The notes beneath the pieces are model-generated. The model was not told where the DNA came from and did no database searches. It saw only the letters and a program-made list of their open reading frames with translations. A stretch of 42,875 nt of DNA from Alphaproteobacteria bacterium bin52 (lineage in GTDB: Bacteria > Pseudomonadota > Alphaproteobacteria > Thalassobaculales > Thalassobaculaceae), in the NCBI GenBank assembly GCA_002238645.1, contig MPMT01000039.1, positions 1 through 42,875 on the forward strand, given 5' to 3'. Below are positions 9,535 to 18,677 of the stretch, piece after piece. Each line of letters begins with the position of its first letter. The first letter of the stretch is position 1. Position numbers and translations under genes: made by a program.

Positions 9535-11369
9535 GCGGCGATCCGGAAGGTCTGAGCTTCGACATCGCGACCCTGCACGCTGCTTTCGCCGCCGGGACCA
9601 CGGCTGCGGATGTCATTGCTGAGGTGTACCGGCGCATCGCGACCGTCGGCGACCCCGGTATCTTCATTCACCTGCGCCCGCTGGAGGAGTGCCTCGCCGA
9701 AGCCTCGGCATTGCCGGATTTCGATCCGCTCGCGTACCCGTTGTGGGGCATTCCCTTCGCACTCAAGGACAACATCGACCTAGCCGGCACCGCCACGACC
9801 GCGGGCTGTCCCGCCTACGCCTACGAGCCGGACGCCGTCGCCGTCGCCGTCGCCGTCGTCAGGGCCGCGGGCGCACTACCGGTTGGCAAGACCAATCTCG
9901 ACCAGTTCGCCACCGGTCTCGTCGGTATCCGGTCGCCCTATCCGCCGCCCAGGAACGCCCTTGATGACGCTCTCGTGCCAGGCGGCTCCTCTTCCGGCTC
10001 CGCCGTGGCGGTGGCGCACGGGATCGTGTCTTTCGCGCTTGGCACGGATACCGCGGGGTCGGGCCGGGTGCCCGCGGCGTTCAACAACATCGTCGGCCTG
10101 AAGCCGACGCTGGGCGCCATCTCGGGAACCGGGGTCGTTCCGGCCTGCCGGACGGTTGATACGGTCTCGGTGTTCGCGCTCACCATGTTCGACGCCTGGC
10201 GCGTCTTCCGGACCGCTGCCGGCCACGACGCCGCGGACGCATTCTCCCGCTCGATTGCGGTACCGCCGCTCGTTGCTCCCCCGCCCTCGATCACCATCGG
10301 CGTGCCGAACGCCATGACGCGGGAGTTCTTCGGCGACACCGTGCAGGCGGCAAGCTTCGATGCCGCGCTCGAACGCCTGGCCGCACTGGGTGCACAGATC
10401 GTGGAACTCGACTTCTCCCCGTTCCTCGAGGCCGCCTCACTGCTGTACGGCGGCGCCTGGGTCGCCGAGCGGCTTGGCGTGGTCGAGACCCTGATGCGGA
10501 ACCGGCCGGAGGCCCTTCACCCGGTGACCCGACAGGTCATCGGCTCCGGCGCGCGGCACACGGCCGTCGGCGCGTTCCGCGATGCCTACAGGCTGGCCGA
10601 GCTCAGGCGCAAGGCCGCGCCGCTCCTCGCGCGGGTCGACCTGCTCTGCGTGCCCAGCGTTCCGGCCCTGTGCACGCTCGCGGATCTGGAGGCCGATCCT
10701 GTCGGCCCGAATTCCCGTCTCGGCACCTACACCAACTTCGTCAACCTGATGGACCTGTGCGCAGTAACCGTGCCCACCGGCCCGAGGATGGACGCGCTGC
10801 CCGGCAGTGTGACGCTGATTGCCGAGGCCGGACGGGACCTGCTGGCCGCGGCGGTCGGCTGGCGGCTGCATGCCGCCGCCGCACCATACCTCGGGGCAAC
10901 GAGACATCCCGTGCCCGCGACGACTCCGCCGCCCGCCGGTCCGCTGCCCGGCGAGACCGCACTGGCCGTGGCCGGGGCTCACATGTCCGGATTGCCGCTG
11001 AACCGGGAACTGACGTCGAGGGACGGGCGGTACCTGTATTCCGCAACGACAGGACCGGCCTACCGGCTCTTTGCCCTGACAGGCGGCACGACGCCACGGC
11101 CGGGAATGCTTCGCTGCTCACCGGGCGCGGAGATCGAGCTGGAGATCTGGGCGCTTCCCTCCGCGTGCCTCGGGGATTTCCTGGTGTCGGTCCCTCCGCC
11201 ACTGTCGATCGGCACCATCGCGTTGTCCGACGGCAGCACGGTGAAGGGGTTTCTGGTGGAACACGCGGGAACCGACGGCGCCCAGGACATCACCGGCTAC
11301 GGCGGATGGCGCGCCTACCTGCGGGACCGGCCGCAGGCGCCCGGGAAGCGGTCTGCGAGACCGACATGA
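9531..11369 (+). CDS. atzF: Allophanate hydrolase (AtzF type)
   Basis: Amidase-signature enzyme converting allophanate to ammonia and CO2, the last step of cyanuric acid/biuret breakdown (EC 3.5.1.54). 612 aa, as for AtzF. The N-terminal amidase domain (about 1-450) has the Ser-cisSer-Lys triad: Lys79 (FALKDN), Ser153 (GGSSSGS) and Ser177 (GTDTAGSGR). The C-terminal domain (about 470-600; VAGAHMSGLPLN, TGPAYRLFAL) matches the small allophanate hydrolase C-terminal domain that completes the reaction. GTG start inside the stop of the cupin gene, with GGAGG upstream. There is no biotin carboxylase partner, so allophanate comes from biuret-type hydrolysis, not from urea carboxylase. A hexanucleotide repeat lies inside the gene at 9834-9857. 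Confidence 0.93.
   Translation: MSGDPEGLSFDIATLHAAFAAGTTAADVIAEVYRRIATVGDPGIFIHLRPLEECLAEASALPDFDPLAYPLWGIPFALKDNIDLAGTATTAGCPAYAYEPDAVAVAVAVVRAAGALPVGKTNLDQFATGLVGIRSPYPPPRNALDDALVPGGSSSGSAVAVAHGIVSFALGTDTAGSGRVPAAFNNIVGLKPTLGAISGTGVVPACRTVDTVSVFALTMFDAWRVFRTAAGHDAADAFSRSIAVPPLVAPPPSITIGVPNAMTREFFGDTVQAASFDAALERLAALGAQIVELDFSPFLEAASLLYGGAWVAERLGVVETLMRNRPEALHPVTRQVIGSGARHTAVGAFRDAYRLAELRRKAAPLLARVDLLCVPSVPALCTLADLEADPVGPNSRLGTYTNFVNLMDLCAVTVPTGPRMDALPGSVTLIAEAGRDLLAAAVGWRLHAAAAPYLGATRHPVPATTPPPAGPLPGETALAVAGAHMSGLPLNRELTSRDGRYLYSATTGPAYRLFALTGGTTPRPGMLRCSPGAEIELEIWALPSACLGDFLVSVPPPLSIGTIALSDGSTVKGFLVEHAGTDGAQDITGYGGWRAYLRDRPQAPGKRSARPT
9834..9857 (+). repeat. Hexanucleotide tandem repeat inside atzF
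   Basis: Four consecutive copies of GCCGTC encode alternating Ala-Val in the helix before RAAGALPVGKTN of the amidase domain. The overall spacing to the next conserved block looks normal for amidases, so the repeat appears to be tolerated coding sequence. Slippage here would keep the frame. Confidence 0.7.
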
Positions 11370-11511
11370 TCACGCGCCTTCCGGACCTGTCCGCCCGCCA
11401 GCCGCTCTCGCACGTGTTCGAGATGCGGTGCCCACCTGCGGCTCCTTGCGGTTGCGTTCCGCCGTGCAGGCCGGCGTTTGGTCATGCGCGATCGCGCGCA
11501 GGGACGCCTCG

Positions 11512-12369
11512 ATGACGGGGTGCGGTGCCGGCCCTGCGTCCGACCTCGCGCTCCAGCGCGGCCGGGGATCGGCCGCGTTGCGCTTCGAGGCGCGGGCCGA
11601 CGGGACCGCTCTCGTCGAGCGCCGGTGCCGGGCGCCGCTGCGGATCCTGACGCCACGCCCGGCAAACGGCGTGCCGGAAGCGGTGCTCGCGAACCTGGCG
11701 GGAGGCATTGCCGGCGGCGACAGGTACGAGGTCTCGGTGGCGGCGGGACCGGGCGCCGGGGCGGTAGTGTCCGGCCAGGCGGCGGAGAAGGTCTACCGGG
11801 CCATCGATGCGCCGGCCGACTGGTTCACACGGCTGACCCTCGGGCCGGATGCAGCTGTCGAGTGGCTGCCGCAGGAAACGATCCTGTTCGACGGTGCCCG
11901 GATGAGGCGCCGGATCGAGGTGGACATGGCGGGCGATGCGCGGTTGCTGGCAGTCGAGACGCTGGTACTCGGTCGCGCCGCGCATGGCGAGCGCGTGAGG
12001 CACGGCAGCCTGACCGACTCCTGGCGGATCGACAGGGACGGCCGGCCGGTATGGCGGGAGGCGTTGCACATGGGCGGTTGCGACTTCGAGCGCGCATCGA
12101 CATCGGTCGCCGGACTTCGTGGCGCGAGCGTGTCGGCGACACTCATCTATGCGGCGCCGGATGCGCCGGCGCGCCTGGAGGAACTCCGGCGCCTGCTGGC
12201 GGGGATGTCGGCATTCGCCGGTGCGGGCGCGGTGCGCGGGCTTGTTGTCGCCCGGTTCCTCGCCCGGGAGGGCGGCGCGTTCAAACGCGAGCTCGCCGCA
12301 GCACTGGGCGCCCTGCGCGCGTGCGTGTTCGCGCGCCCGGCTGAGCCGCCGCGCGTCTGGCTTTGCTGA
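11512..12369 (+). CDS. ureD: Urease accessory protein UreD (UreH)
   Basis: Scaffold protein that binds apo-urease and, with UreF and UreG, delivers nickel. 285 aa from the ATG at 11512. Family motifs: NLAGGIAGGDRYEVSV, GQAAEKVYRA, WLPQETILFDGARM, ARFLAREGGAFKREL. An upstream in-frame ATG at 11428 would add a 28-residue arginine-rich stretch not typical of UreD, so 11512 is chosen. It starts 142 bases after atzF, the widest gap in this part of the run; no clear promoter is visible there. It opens the ureDABCEFG cluster. Confidence 0.93.
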   Translation: MTGCGAGPASDLALQRGRGSAALRFEARADGTALVERRCRAPLRILTPRPANGVPEAVLANLAGGIAGGDRYEVSVAAGPGAGAVVSGQAAEKVYRAIDAPADWFTRLTLGPDAAVEWLPQETILFDGARMRRRIEVDMAGDARLLAVETLVLGRAAHGERVRHGSLTDSWRIDRDGRPVWREALHMGGCDFERASTSVAGLRGASVSATLIYAAPDAPARLEELRRLLAGMSAFAGAGAVRGLVVARFLAREGGAFKRELAAALGALRACVFARPAEPPRVWLC

Positions 12370-12387
12370 AGCGGAAGGAGGAGCCCC

Positions 12388-12690
12388 ATGCGGCTGACAC
12401 CGCGCGAGAAGGACAAGCTGCTGATCGCCATGGCCGCCGTGGTCGCCCGCAGGCGGCTGGAGCGCGGCGTCAGGCTCAACCATCCCGAAGCCGTGGCGCT
12501 GATCTCGGACTTCGTGGTCGAGGGTGCGCGGGACGGGCGGCGGGTCGCCGAACTGATGGAAACGGGCGCGCATGTGGTCTCGCGCGAACAGGTCATGGAT
12601 GGCGTGCCCGAGATGATCCATGACGTGCAGGTGGAGGCGACCTTTCCCGACGGGGTGAAACTCGTCACCGTCCACAATCCGATCCGCTGA
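12388..12690 (+). CDS. ureA: Urease gamma subunit
   Basis: Smallest structural subunit of nickel urease, exactly the standard 100 aa. It begins [13 protein letters not shown] and contains [19 protein letters not shown] and the C-terminal block [14 protein letters not shown] followed by VTVHNPI, all highly conserved in UreA. A strong AGGAGG ribosome binding site lies at 12376-12383. With UreB and UreC it forms the (alpha-beta-gamma)3 cytosolic enzyme that hydrolyses urea to ammonia and carbamate. Confidence 0.98.
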   Translation: MRLTPREKDKLLIAMAAVVARRRLERGVRLNHPEAVALISDFVVEGARDGRRVAELMETGAHVVSREQVMDGVPEMIHDVQVEATFPDGVKLVTVHNPIR

Positions 12691-12701
12691 GGAGAAAAAC
12701 G

Positions 12702-13019
12702 ATGATTCCGGGAGAAATCCTGACCGCCGAGGGCGAGATCCTGCTCAACCGGAACCTCGCGACCACACGGATCGAGGTTGCGAACAGCGGCGACCGGCCC
12801 ATTCAGGTCGGCAGCCACTTCCATTTCTTCGAGGTCAATCCGGCGCTGACGTTTCCGCGCGAGCAGGCGCGGGGGTTGCGGCTCGATTTGCCGGCGGGGA
12901 CCGCGATGCGGTTCGAGCCGGGCCAGACACGCACGGTGGTTCTGGTCCCCTACCGGGGCGACCGGCGCGCCGTCGGCTTCAACGGCCTGGTCATGGGCGC
13001 GCTCGACCGGGACGGGTGA
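12702..13019 (+). CDS. ureB: Urease beta subunit
   Basis: Structural subunit of urease, 105 aa as expected. Conserved motifs are [36 protein letters not shown] and [23 protein letters not shown] (split by the family's usual spacing). GAGGAG precedes the ATG. The next gene starts one base after its stop, giving tight coupling with ureC. Confidence 0.98.
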   Translation: MIPGEILTAEGEILLNRNLATTRIEVANSGDRPIQVGSHFHFFEVNPALTFPREQARGLRLDLPAGTAMRFEPGQTRTVVLVPYRGDRRAVGFNGLVMGALDRDG

Positions 13020-13020
13020 G

Positions 13021-14718
13021 ATGGTTCATGCGATCCCGCGCCGGATCTATGCGGACATGTTCGGCCCGACCGTGGGCGACCGGGTCCGCCTCGCCGATAC
13101 CGAGCTCTTCATCGAGGTCGAGCGCGACTTCACGATCCATGGCGACGAGGTGAAGTTCGGCGGTGGCAAGGTCATTCGCGACGGCATGGGCCAGTCCCAG
13201 GTCACGCGCGCGCAGGGTGCCGCTGACACGGTGGTGACCAACGCGCTGATCCTCTGCCACCGGGGTATCATCAAGGCGGACATCGGCATCCGCGACGGGC
13301 GCATTCTCGCCGTCGGCAAGTCGGGCAATCCGGATATCCAGGACGGCGTGGACATTGTCATCGGTCCCGGCACCGAAATCGTCGCCGGCGAGGGCAAGAT
13401 CGTGACCGCGGGCGGGTGCGACTGCCACATCCACTTCATCTGCCCGCAGCAGATCGAGGAGGCGCTGGCCTCGGGCATCACCACCATGATCGGCGGTGGC
13501 ACCGGCCCCGCCACCGGGACCAACGCGACGACCTGCACGCCGGGTCCCTGGCACCTGCACAGGATGATCGAGGCCGCCGACGGTTTCAGCATGAACCTGG
13601 GCTTCGCCGGCAAGGGCAACGCCAGCCTTCCGGCCGCACTCGAGGAGCAGGTGCGCGCGGGCGCCTGCGCGCTCAAGCTGCACGAGGACTGGGGCACGAC
13701 CCCGACCGCCATCGACACCTGCCTCGGAGTGGCGGAGGCGATGGACGTGCAGGTGATGATCCATACCGACACGCTGAACGAGTCCGGGTTCGTCGAACAC
13801 ACGATCGCCGCCTTCAAGGAGCGGACCATCCACGCCTTCCACACCGAAGGGGCGGGCGGCGGTCATGCGCCGGACATCATGAAGGTCTGCGGGCTGGCCA
13901 ACGTGCTGCCGTCCTCGACCAATCCGACGCGTCCGTACACCGTCAACACGCTCGACGAACATCTCGACATGCTGATGGTCTGCCATCACCTGGATCCGCG
14001 CATCGCCGAGGACGTGGCCTTCGCGGAAAGTCGCATCCGCAGGGAGACCATCGCCGCCGAGGACATCCTGCACGACATGGGGGCGTTCTCGATCATCGCG
14101 TCCGACAGCCAGGCGATGGGCCGTGTCGGCGAGGTCGTGATCCGCACCTGGCAGACGGCCGACAAGATGAAGCGACAGTTCGGCCGGCTGGAGGGCGAGA
14201 CGGGAGAAAACGACAATCTGCGCGCCAGGCGCTACATCGCCAAGTACACGATCAATCCCGCCATCGCGCATGGCATTGCGGACCACGTCGGTTCGATCGA
14301 AGCGGGCAAGCTCGCGGATCTCGTCATCTGGACGCCGGCCTTCTTCGGCGTCAAGCCGGACCTTGTCCTGAAGGGGGGCGTGATCGCGGCCGCCGTCATG
14401 GGAGATCCCAACGCCTCCATTCCGACGCCGCAGCCCGAGCACTACCGGACGATGTTCGCCGGATTCGGACGGGCGCGGCCGGCAACCTCGGTCACCTTCG
14501 TCAGCGAGGCCGGGCTCGACGCGGGTCTCGATACCGCCCGGCGGCTGGTGCCGGTCCGGCGGACCCGGACCGTCGGCAAGGCGGACATGGTCCTGAACGC
14601 GCTCACGCCCGACATCTCGATCGATCCGGAAACCTACGAGGTGCGCGCGGACGGCGCACTGCTCACCTGCGAACCGGCGGAGGTGCTGTCCATGGCGCAG
14701 CGCTATTTCCTGTTCTAG
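13021..14718 (+). CDS. ureC: Urease alpha subunit (catalytic)
   Basis: Catalytic subunit of nickel urease (EC 3.5.1.5), 565 aa. All active-site residues are in place: nickel ligands His136 and His138 (CHIHF), carbamylated Lys219 ([10 protein letters not shown]), His248, His274 and Asp362 ([10 protein letters not shown]), plus the flap Cys321/His322 (MVCHHLD). These are a constant two residues beyond the Klebsiella numbering. The first ligand pair sits in GGCDCHIHF, with Cys133 and Cys135 flanking it. The body ([20 protein letters not shown]) belongs to the widespread bacterial type. Its activity requires UreD, UreE, UreF and UreG, all encoded here. Confidence 0.98.
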   Translation: MVHAIPRRIYADMFGPTVGDRVRLADTELFIEVERDFTIHGDEVKFGGGKVIRDGMGQSQVTRAQGAADTVVTNALILCHRGIIKADIGIRDGRILAVGKSGNPDIQDGVDIVIGPGTEIVAGEGKIVTAGGCDCHIHFICPQQIEEALASGITTMIGGGTGPATGTNATTCTPGPWHLHRMIEAADGFSMNLGFAGKGNASLPAALEEQVRAGACALKLHEDWGTTPTAIDTCLGVAEAMDVQVMIHTDTLNESGFVEHTIAAFKERTIHAFHTEGAGGGHAPDIMKVCGLANVLPSSTNPTRPYTVNTLDEHLDMLMVCHHLDPRIAEDVAFAESRIRRETIAAEDILHDMGAFSIIASDSQAMGRVGEVVIRTWQTADKMKRQFGRLEGETGENDNLRARRYIAKYTINPAIAHGIADHVGSIEAGKLADLVIWTPAFFGVKPDLVLKGGVIAAAVMGDPNASIPTPQPEHYRTMFAGFGRARPATSVTFVSEAGLDAGLDTARRLVPVRRTRTVGKADMVLNALTPDISIDPETYEVRADGALLTCEPAEVLSMAQRYFLF

Positions 14719-14722
14719 GCCG

Positions 14723-15181
14723 ATGCGGTGCGCCATCGAACACCGCCCCCGGGGGCACTGGCCGCGGTGCGACGCGGTCGGGTGCGTCAGCCTTGTCTTC
14801 GACGACCGGCACCGCCGCCGGTTCAGGCTGGAGACGACGGCGGGCGAACCGGTTCTGCTTGACCTGCCCGAGGCGGTGGCAATGGCCGAGGGGGACGGGC
14901 TGCGCTGCACCACCGGCGACTGGATCGAGGTCGCCGCCCGGCCCGAGCCGGTGTTGCGGATCACCGCCGCGACGCCGGTGTTGGCGGCGCGGCTCGCGTG
15001 GCATCTCGGCAACAGACATACGCCTGCTGACATTCGCCCGGACGCCACGCTGATTCGTCCGGACCACGTGCTGGCGCAGATGCTGCGCGCCCTCGGCGCC
15101 ACGGTGACCGAGGCCGTCGAGCCGTTCCAGCCCGAGGGCGGCGCCTATGCCCGTCATGCGCACGGACATGATCACCCGTGA
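14723..15181 (+). CDS. ureE: Urease accessory protein UreE (nickel chaperone)
   Basis: Metallochaperone that supplies Ni2+ to the UreDFG complex. 152 aa with an N-terminal peptide-binding-type domain (about 1-75) and a C-terminal ferredoxin-like metal-binding domain ([14 protein letters not shown], then the [10 protein letters not shown] region). It ends in a histidine-rich tail, [10 protein letters not shown], typical of nickel storage or delivery. The stop overlaps the GTG start of ureF by four bases. Confidence 0.93.
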   Translation: MRCAIEHRPRGHWPRCDAVGCVSLVFDDRHRRRFRLETTAGEPVLLDLPEAVAMAEGDGLRCTTGDWIEVAARPEPVLRITAATPVLAARLAWHLGNRHTPADIRPDATLIRPDHVLAQMLRALGATVTEAVEPFQPEGGAYARHAHGHDHP

Positions 15182-15855
15182 CCCGGCCCGGCGATCTCCT
15201 GAGGCTCCAGGCCTGGTTCTCGCCCGCTTTCCCGGTCGGAGCCTACGCCTACAGCCATGGTCTCGAAGCGGCGATCGAGGCGGGTGCGGTTCGCGACCGG
15301 CACAGTCTTGCCGACTGGACGGAGTGGCTGCTGCTGCGCGGCACGGGCCAGGTCGACGGCGTGTTCCTTGCCGCCGCACACCGCTCGGCGCCCGACACGG
15401 TCAGGGGTGCCGCGCTTGCCGAGGAGGCGCGCGCCTGGACCGGCACCGCCGAGCGCGCACAGGAATCGGAGCTGCAGGGCGAGGCCTTCCTGACCACGCT
15501 GCGGGCCGCGTGGCCGCATCCGGCGCTCGACGCGCTCTCGGGGTGCCTGCGGGACCGTCCGCCGCTTGCGGTCGCTGCCGGGTTCGCGACCTCGGTCCAC
15601 GGCATCAACCTGAAACCGGCGCTCGCCTGCTACCTGCACGCGTTCGCCGCCATGATCCTGTCTGCCGGCGTCCGGCTGGTACCGCTCGGCCAGACCGACG
15701 GGCAGAGGATCACGTCCGATCTGGAACAGGCGATCCTGCATGCCGCGGACCGTGCCGAGGCGGTGTCGCTGGAAGAACTTGGCACTGCCGCGCCCGCCGC
15801 CGAAATCTTCTCCATACACCACGAAACCCAGTATTCGAGGATCTTCCGCTCATGA
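15178..15855 (+). CDS. ureF: Urease accessory protein UreF
   Basis: All-alpha accessory protein that bridges UreD and UreG and gates GTP hydrolysis during nickel delivery. 225 aa, GTG start overlapping the ureE stop. Signature motifs: [18 protein letters not shown] near the N-terminus, [12 protein letters not shown] in the last third, and a C-terminal [12 protein letters not shown], the conserved tail that contacts UreG. Coupled to ureG by a four-base overlap. Confidence 0.95.
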   Translation: MTRPGDLLRLQAWFSPAFPVGAYAYSHGLEAAIEAGAVRDRHSLADWTEWLLLRGTGQVDGVFLAAAHRSAPDTVRGAALAEEARAWTGTAERAQESELQGEAFLTTLRAAWPHPALDALSGCLRDRPPLAVAAGFATSVHGINLKPALACYLHAFAAMILSAGVRLVPLGQTDGQRITSDLEQAILHAADRAEAVSLEELGTAAPAAEIFSIHHETQYSRIFRS

Positions 15856-16481
15856 CACAGGCACTCAACGGGCCCTTGAGGGTCGGGATCGGCGGGCCGG
15901 TCGGCTCGGGCAAGACTGCACTGGCCGAGGCCCTGTGCAGGAGGCTGCGCGACCGCCACGAGCTGTTCGTCATCACCAACGATATCTATACCCGGGAAGA
16001 CCAGCGCATCCTGACCGAGTCGGGCGCCCTTCCGGCGGAGCGGATCGAGGGGGTGGAGACGGGAGGCTGTCCGCACACCGCCATCCGCGAGGACGCCTCG
16101 ATCAACCTGTCTGCGATCGCGGACATGCGCGCCCGTTTCCCGTCGGCCGAATTGTGCCTGATCGAGTCGGGCGGCGACAATCTTGCGGCTACCTTCAGTC
16201 CGGAACTCGCCGACATCACCGTCTACGTGATCGACGTGGCGGCGGGCGAGAAAATCCCGCGCAAGGGTGGGCCGGGAATCACGCGGTCCGACCTGCTGGT
16301 CATCAACAAGATCGACCTCGCTCCGTTCGTCGGCGCGGATCTCGGTGTCATGCGCGCCGATACCGAACGGATGCGCGCCGGCCGCCCCTGGGTCTTCACC
16401 AACCTCAAGACCGGCGAGGGGGTCGCCGACGTGGTCACGTTCATCGCGTCTGCCGGTGGACTGGGCGCTGCCGGAGTCTGA
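15852..16481 (+). CDS. ureG: Urease accessory GTPase UreG
   Basis: SIMIBI-class GTPase that powers nickel insertion into urease. 209 aa from the ATG at 15852, which overlaps the ureF stop. It has the P-loop [11 protein letters not shown], the metal-binding motif [15 protein letters not shown] (Cys-Pro-His), switch sequence [17 protein letters not shown], and the guanine-specificity motif NKIDLAP. Last gene of the operon; no obvious intrinsic terminator follows before the next gene 260 bases downstream. Confidence 0.97.
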   Translation: MTQALNGPLRVGIGGPVGSGKTALAEALCRRLRDRHELFVITNDIYTREDQRILTESGALPAERIEGVETGGCPHTAIREDASINLSAIADMRARFPSAELCLIESGGDNLAATFSPELADITVYVIDVAAGEKIPRKGGPGITRSDLLVINKIDLAPFVGADLGVMRADTERMRAGRPWVFTNLKTGEGVADVVTFIASAGGLGAAGV

Positions 16482-16743
16482 ACCGGGAAGACGCCGACCG
16501 GGCGGGATACGGCGCTGCAGCAGTGATCCCGAAATCCTGTTAGATCTGTTCGTACGGTTGCAAATGTGGAAGCGGCTCCGCAGATGGCCGGGGCCCTCCG
16601 GAAACGTTCCTTCCTGGCGCGGGCAGACCGTGACAGGCCGGGGGACGATCAGGAGGCTGCACGTGAGTGGAATGCGACACGCCGGCCCACCCTCGCTCAC
16701 GCGTGATGATCTGCCGGGAACCCGCCGCCCCACGCCGCATCGG

Positions 16744-17598
16744 ATGATCGACATGACCCTGAGGACCCGTAGGTTCCGCGCACCCGGACAGCCGGCACTG
16801 GCCTACGACACGACCGGCGACGGGGAAACCGTGATCTTCCTGCATGGAATTGGCGGAAACAGGACCAACTGGCGACGGCAGCTGCCGGTACTGGCCCGGG
16901 CCGGCTTTCGCGCGATCGCCTGGGACGCCCGGGGCTACGGCGCCTCGCAGGACTACGATGGTCCGCTGGAGTTTTCCGAATTCAGCGCCGACCTGGCCCG
17001 GTTTCTCGATCATCTCCATGTCGATCGGGCACATTTCGTCGGCCTGTCGATGGGCGGGCGCATCCTGCAGGACTTCCATGCGCGGCACGCCGAACGGATC
17101 CTGACCCTGACACTGTGTGCGACCATGCCGGGGTTTTCACGCACGGTTTCGCGGGAAGATCGAGAGGAATTCGTCCGCCTGAGAAAGCAGCCGCTTCTCG
17201 AGGGTAGGTCCCCGCGGGAGATGGCGCCTGATGTCGCGCGCACGCTTCTCGGTCCGAATGCGGGGCCGGAGCAGTACGCCGAACTGGTCGCCTCGATCTC
17301 GGCGGTCCATCCCGAAAGCTACATCAAGACCATCGAGGCGACGGCCGCACATGACCAGCCTGTCGCGCTTGCGGACATCGCCTGCCCGACACTGTTGCTG
17401 TTCGGCGAAGCCGACACGCTCGCCCGCCCGCAATTCGGCTACCGGATGCATGCCGAAATCCCCGGGTCGGAATTCGTGCTGCTGCCGGACACCGGCCATC
17501 TGCTCAACATCGAACAGTCAGATGCCTTCAACAGGCTGGTTGTGGATTTTCTCGACCGGCATCGTGGCCGCCCGTCAGTGAGCCCGGCCGTGATCTGA
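16744..17598 (+). CDS. Alpha/beta-fold hydrolase
   Basis: Serine hydrolase of the alpha/beta superfamily, 284 aa. The HGIGGNRTNW oxyanion region, nucleophile elbow GLSMGG (Ser102), acidic residue in LLFGEADTLA and the His of LPDTGHLLNIE complete the triad. The overall pattern resembles 3-oxoadipate enol-lactonase-like and BioH-like proteins, but the substrate cannot be named. Start candidates are 16672, 16744 and 16753; 16744 is used because homology-like sequence begins there. It is convergent with the cytochrome gene at 17675. The 262 bases between ureG and this gene contain no gene I can support. Confidence 0.88.
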   Translation: MIDMTLRTRRFRAPGQPALAYDTTGDGETVIFLHGIGGNRTNWRRQLPVLARAGFRAIAWDARGYGASQDYDGPLEFSEFSADLARFLDHLHVDRAHFVGLSMGGRILQDFHARHAERILTLTLCATMPGFSRTVSREDREEFVRLRKQPLLEGRSPREMAPDVARTLLGPNAGPEQYAELVASISAVHPESYIKTIEATAAHDQPVALADIACPTLLLFGEADTLARPQFGYRMHAEIPGSEFVLLPDTGHLLNIEQSDAFNRLVVDFLDRHRGRPSVSPAVI

Positions 17599-17674
17599 TC
17601 TCGTGAGGTCGCGTGACGCCGGTGTTACGCCGGACCCGGGCGCCATCGCGCCGGATGCCGGCCCGGCCCGATGC

Positions 17675-18472
17675 TCAGGGCGTGACCGGAACCGCGACGA
17701 GATAGCTGAAGATGGCGCGGGCAATGGCGCGGCGTTCGGATTCCGGCAGCGTTTCCGTCAGGGCAGGCATGGTCGAACCCTCGCGTTGCGCCGCCGGTGT
17801 CAGCACCAGGGCCATGAAGTCCTCCTTGTCCCAGGCCTTGACCATCCGGGCGAGGTTTCCCTCGGCCTTGGTGCCGCCGACCCCGTTCAGCCGGTGGCAG
17901 ACCAGGCACTTCTCGCGCGTCAGTGCGGCGGCCCGCTCGAGCCCCGGCAGAAGGGGCAGAGTGTCGGCACGGCGAACCGGCGCAATCTCCGCGACCTGGT
18001 AGGGCCAGGCCGAGGCCCCGGCGCGCACCAGTTCCGGATTGGCGATGTTGTCCCATATCAGATAGTAGGGCCCGAGCGGGACACCGGTCTCGTTCTGGCC
18101 CAGGTTGTCGACGGTAAACGGCGCGCCGTCGGCGCGCGCAAACGCCAGGAATGCCGCGTTGGCGTCGAACCGCTCGATCCCGATCCGTGCGACATACCCG
18201 TCCAGGGCCCGGAACTCGACGGCCTCGGTCCCCTGGCGCCACCCTGCCCCGAACAGCGCTGCCAGCACGTCGGGGGCCGGGTAGGCGAGGTAGCGCGTGG
18301 TGGCGTCGCCGCCGTTCCCGAGCAGGTGCGGCTCCAGCACCGTCACCTCCAGCGCCGGGGTGCCCATGATCCCGCCCAGTTCCCCGGGCGGGGGCATCGG
18401 CGCCGCCGTGACGTCGCCGGCAAGCACCATGGCAAGACAGGTTATCGCGCCCACTCGCCGCAACAGGTCCAC
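17675..18472 (-). CDS. Periplasmic cytochrome c with sulfite-oxidase-like N-terminal domain
   Basis: Secreted electron-transfer protein, 265 aa, with a signal peptide (LLRRVGAITCLAMVLAG). Residues about 35-165 resemble the periplasmic domain distantly related to the molybdopterin-binding fold of sulfite oxidase (ALDGYVARI, PLGPYYLIWDN, WPYQVAEI), without an evident Mo-ligating cysteine. Residues 180-260 are a class I cytochrome c: one heme site CLVCH (Cys189, Cys192, His193) and Met235 (STMPAL) as likely distal ligand. A GTG start at 18472 is preceded by GGGGAGGAG; a longer frame to 18577 lacks any support. Partner and substrate are unknown; it may accept electrons in a periplasmic oxidation. 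Confidence 0.82.
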   Translation of the reverse strand: MDLLRRVGAITCLAMVLAGDVTAAPMPPPGELGGIMGTPALEVTVLEPHLLGNGGDATTRYLAYPAPDVLAALFGAGWRQGTEAVEFRALDGYVARIGIERFDANAAFLAFARADGAPFTVDNLGQNETGVPLGPYYLIWDNIANPELVRAGASAWPYQVAEIAPVRRADTLPLLPGLERAAALTREKCLVCHRLNGVGGTKAEGNLARMVKAWDKEDFMALVLTPAAQREGSTMPALTETLPESERRAIARAIFSYLVAVPVTP

Positions 18473-18677
18473 GGCGTGCTCCTCCCCGACCCGGCGGTGT
18501 GTTCTCCTTTCGGTTGGGCGAAGGTAGCGTTCTTCACGGCCCGTGTCGATGCGGCGGGCCGGCTGGTCACCGAGCATTTCCTGTATGCAACTGGCGGGTT
18601 TGGGTTAAGGTGCGGCACCGACCGGCAGCGTGCCCGGCGCAGGCTGTACGGAACCCGAGACGAGGAGGACAGACGGC

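Noticed and set aside
9834..9857. Possible phase-variable repeat in atzF
   Set aside because: The unit is six bases long, so slippage cannot shift the frame; it was kept only as a repeat feature.
11428..11511. N-terminal extension of UreD from an upstream ATG
   Set aside because: The added 28 residues are not UreD-like; the ATG at 11512 gives the normal family length.
11370..11511. Sigma54 promoter ahead of ureD
   Set aside because: No GG-N10-GC pattern with convincing -24/-12 context was found.
12991..15102. A 703-codon minus-strand open frame opposite ureC
   Set aside because: It mirrors the highly conserved ureC on the other strand and shows no protein family features.
17599..17674. Bidirectional terminator between the convergent hydrolase and cytochrome genes
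   Set aside because: GC-rich partial dyads are present, but no clean stem with a T tract could be drawn.
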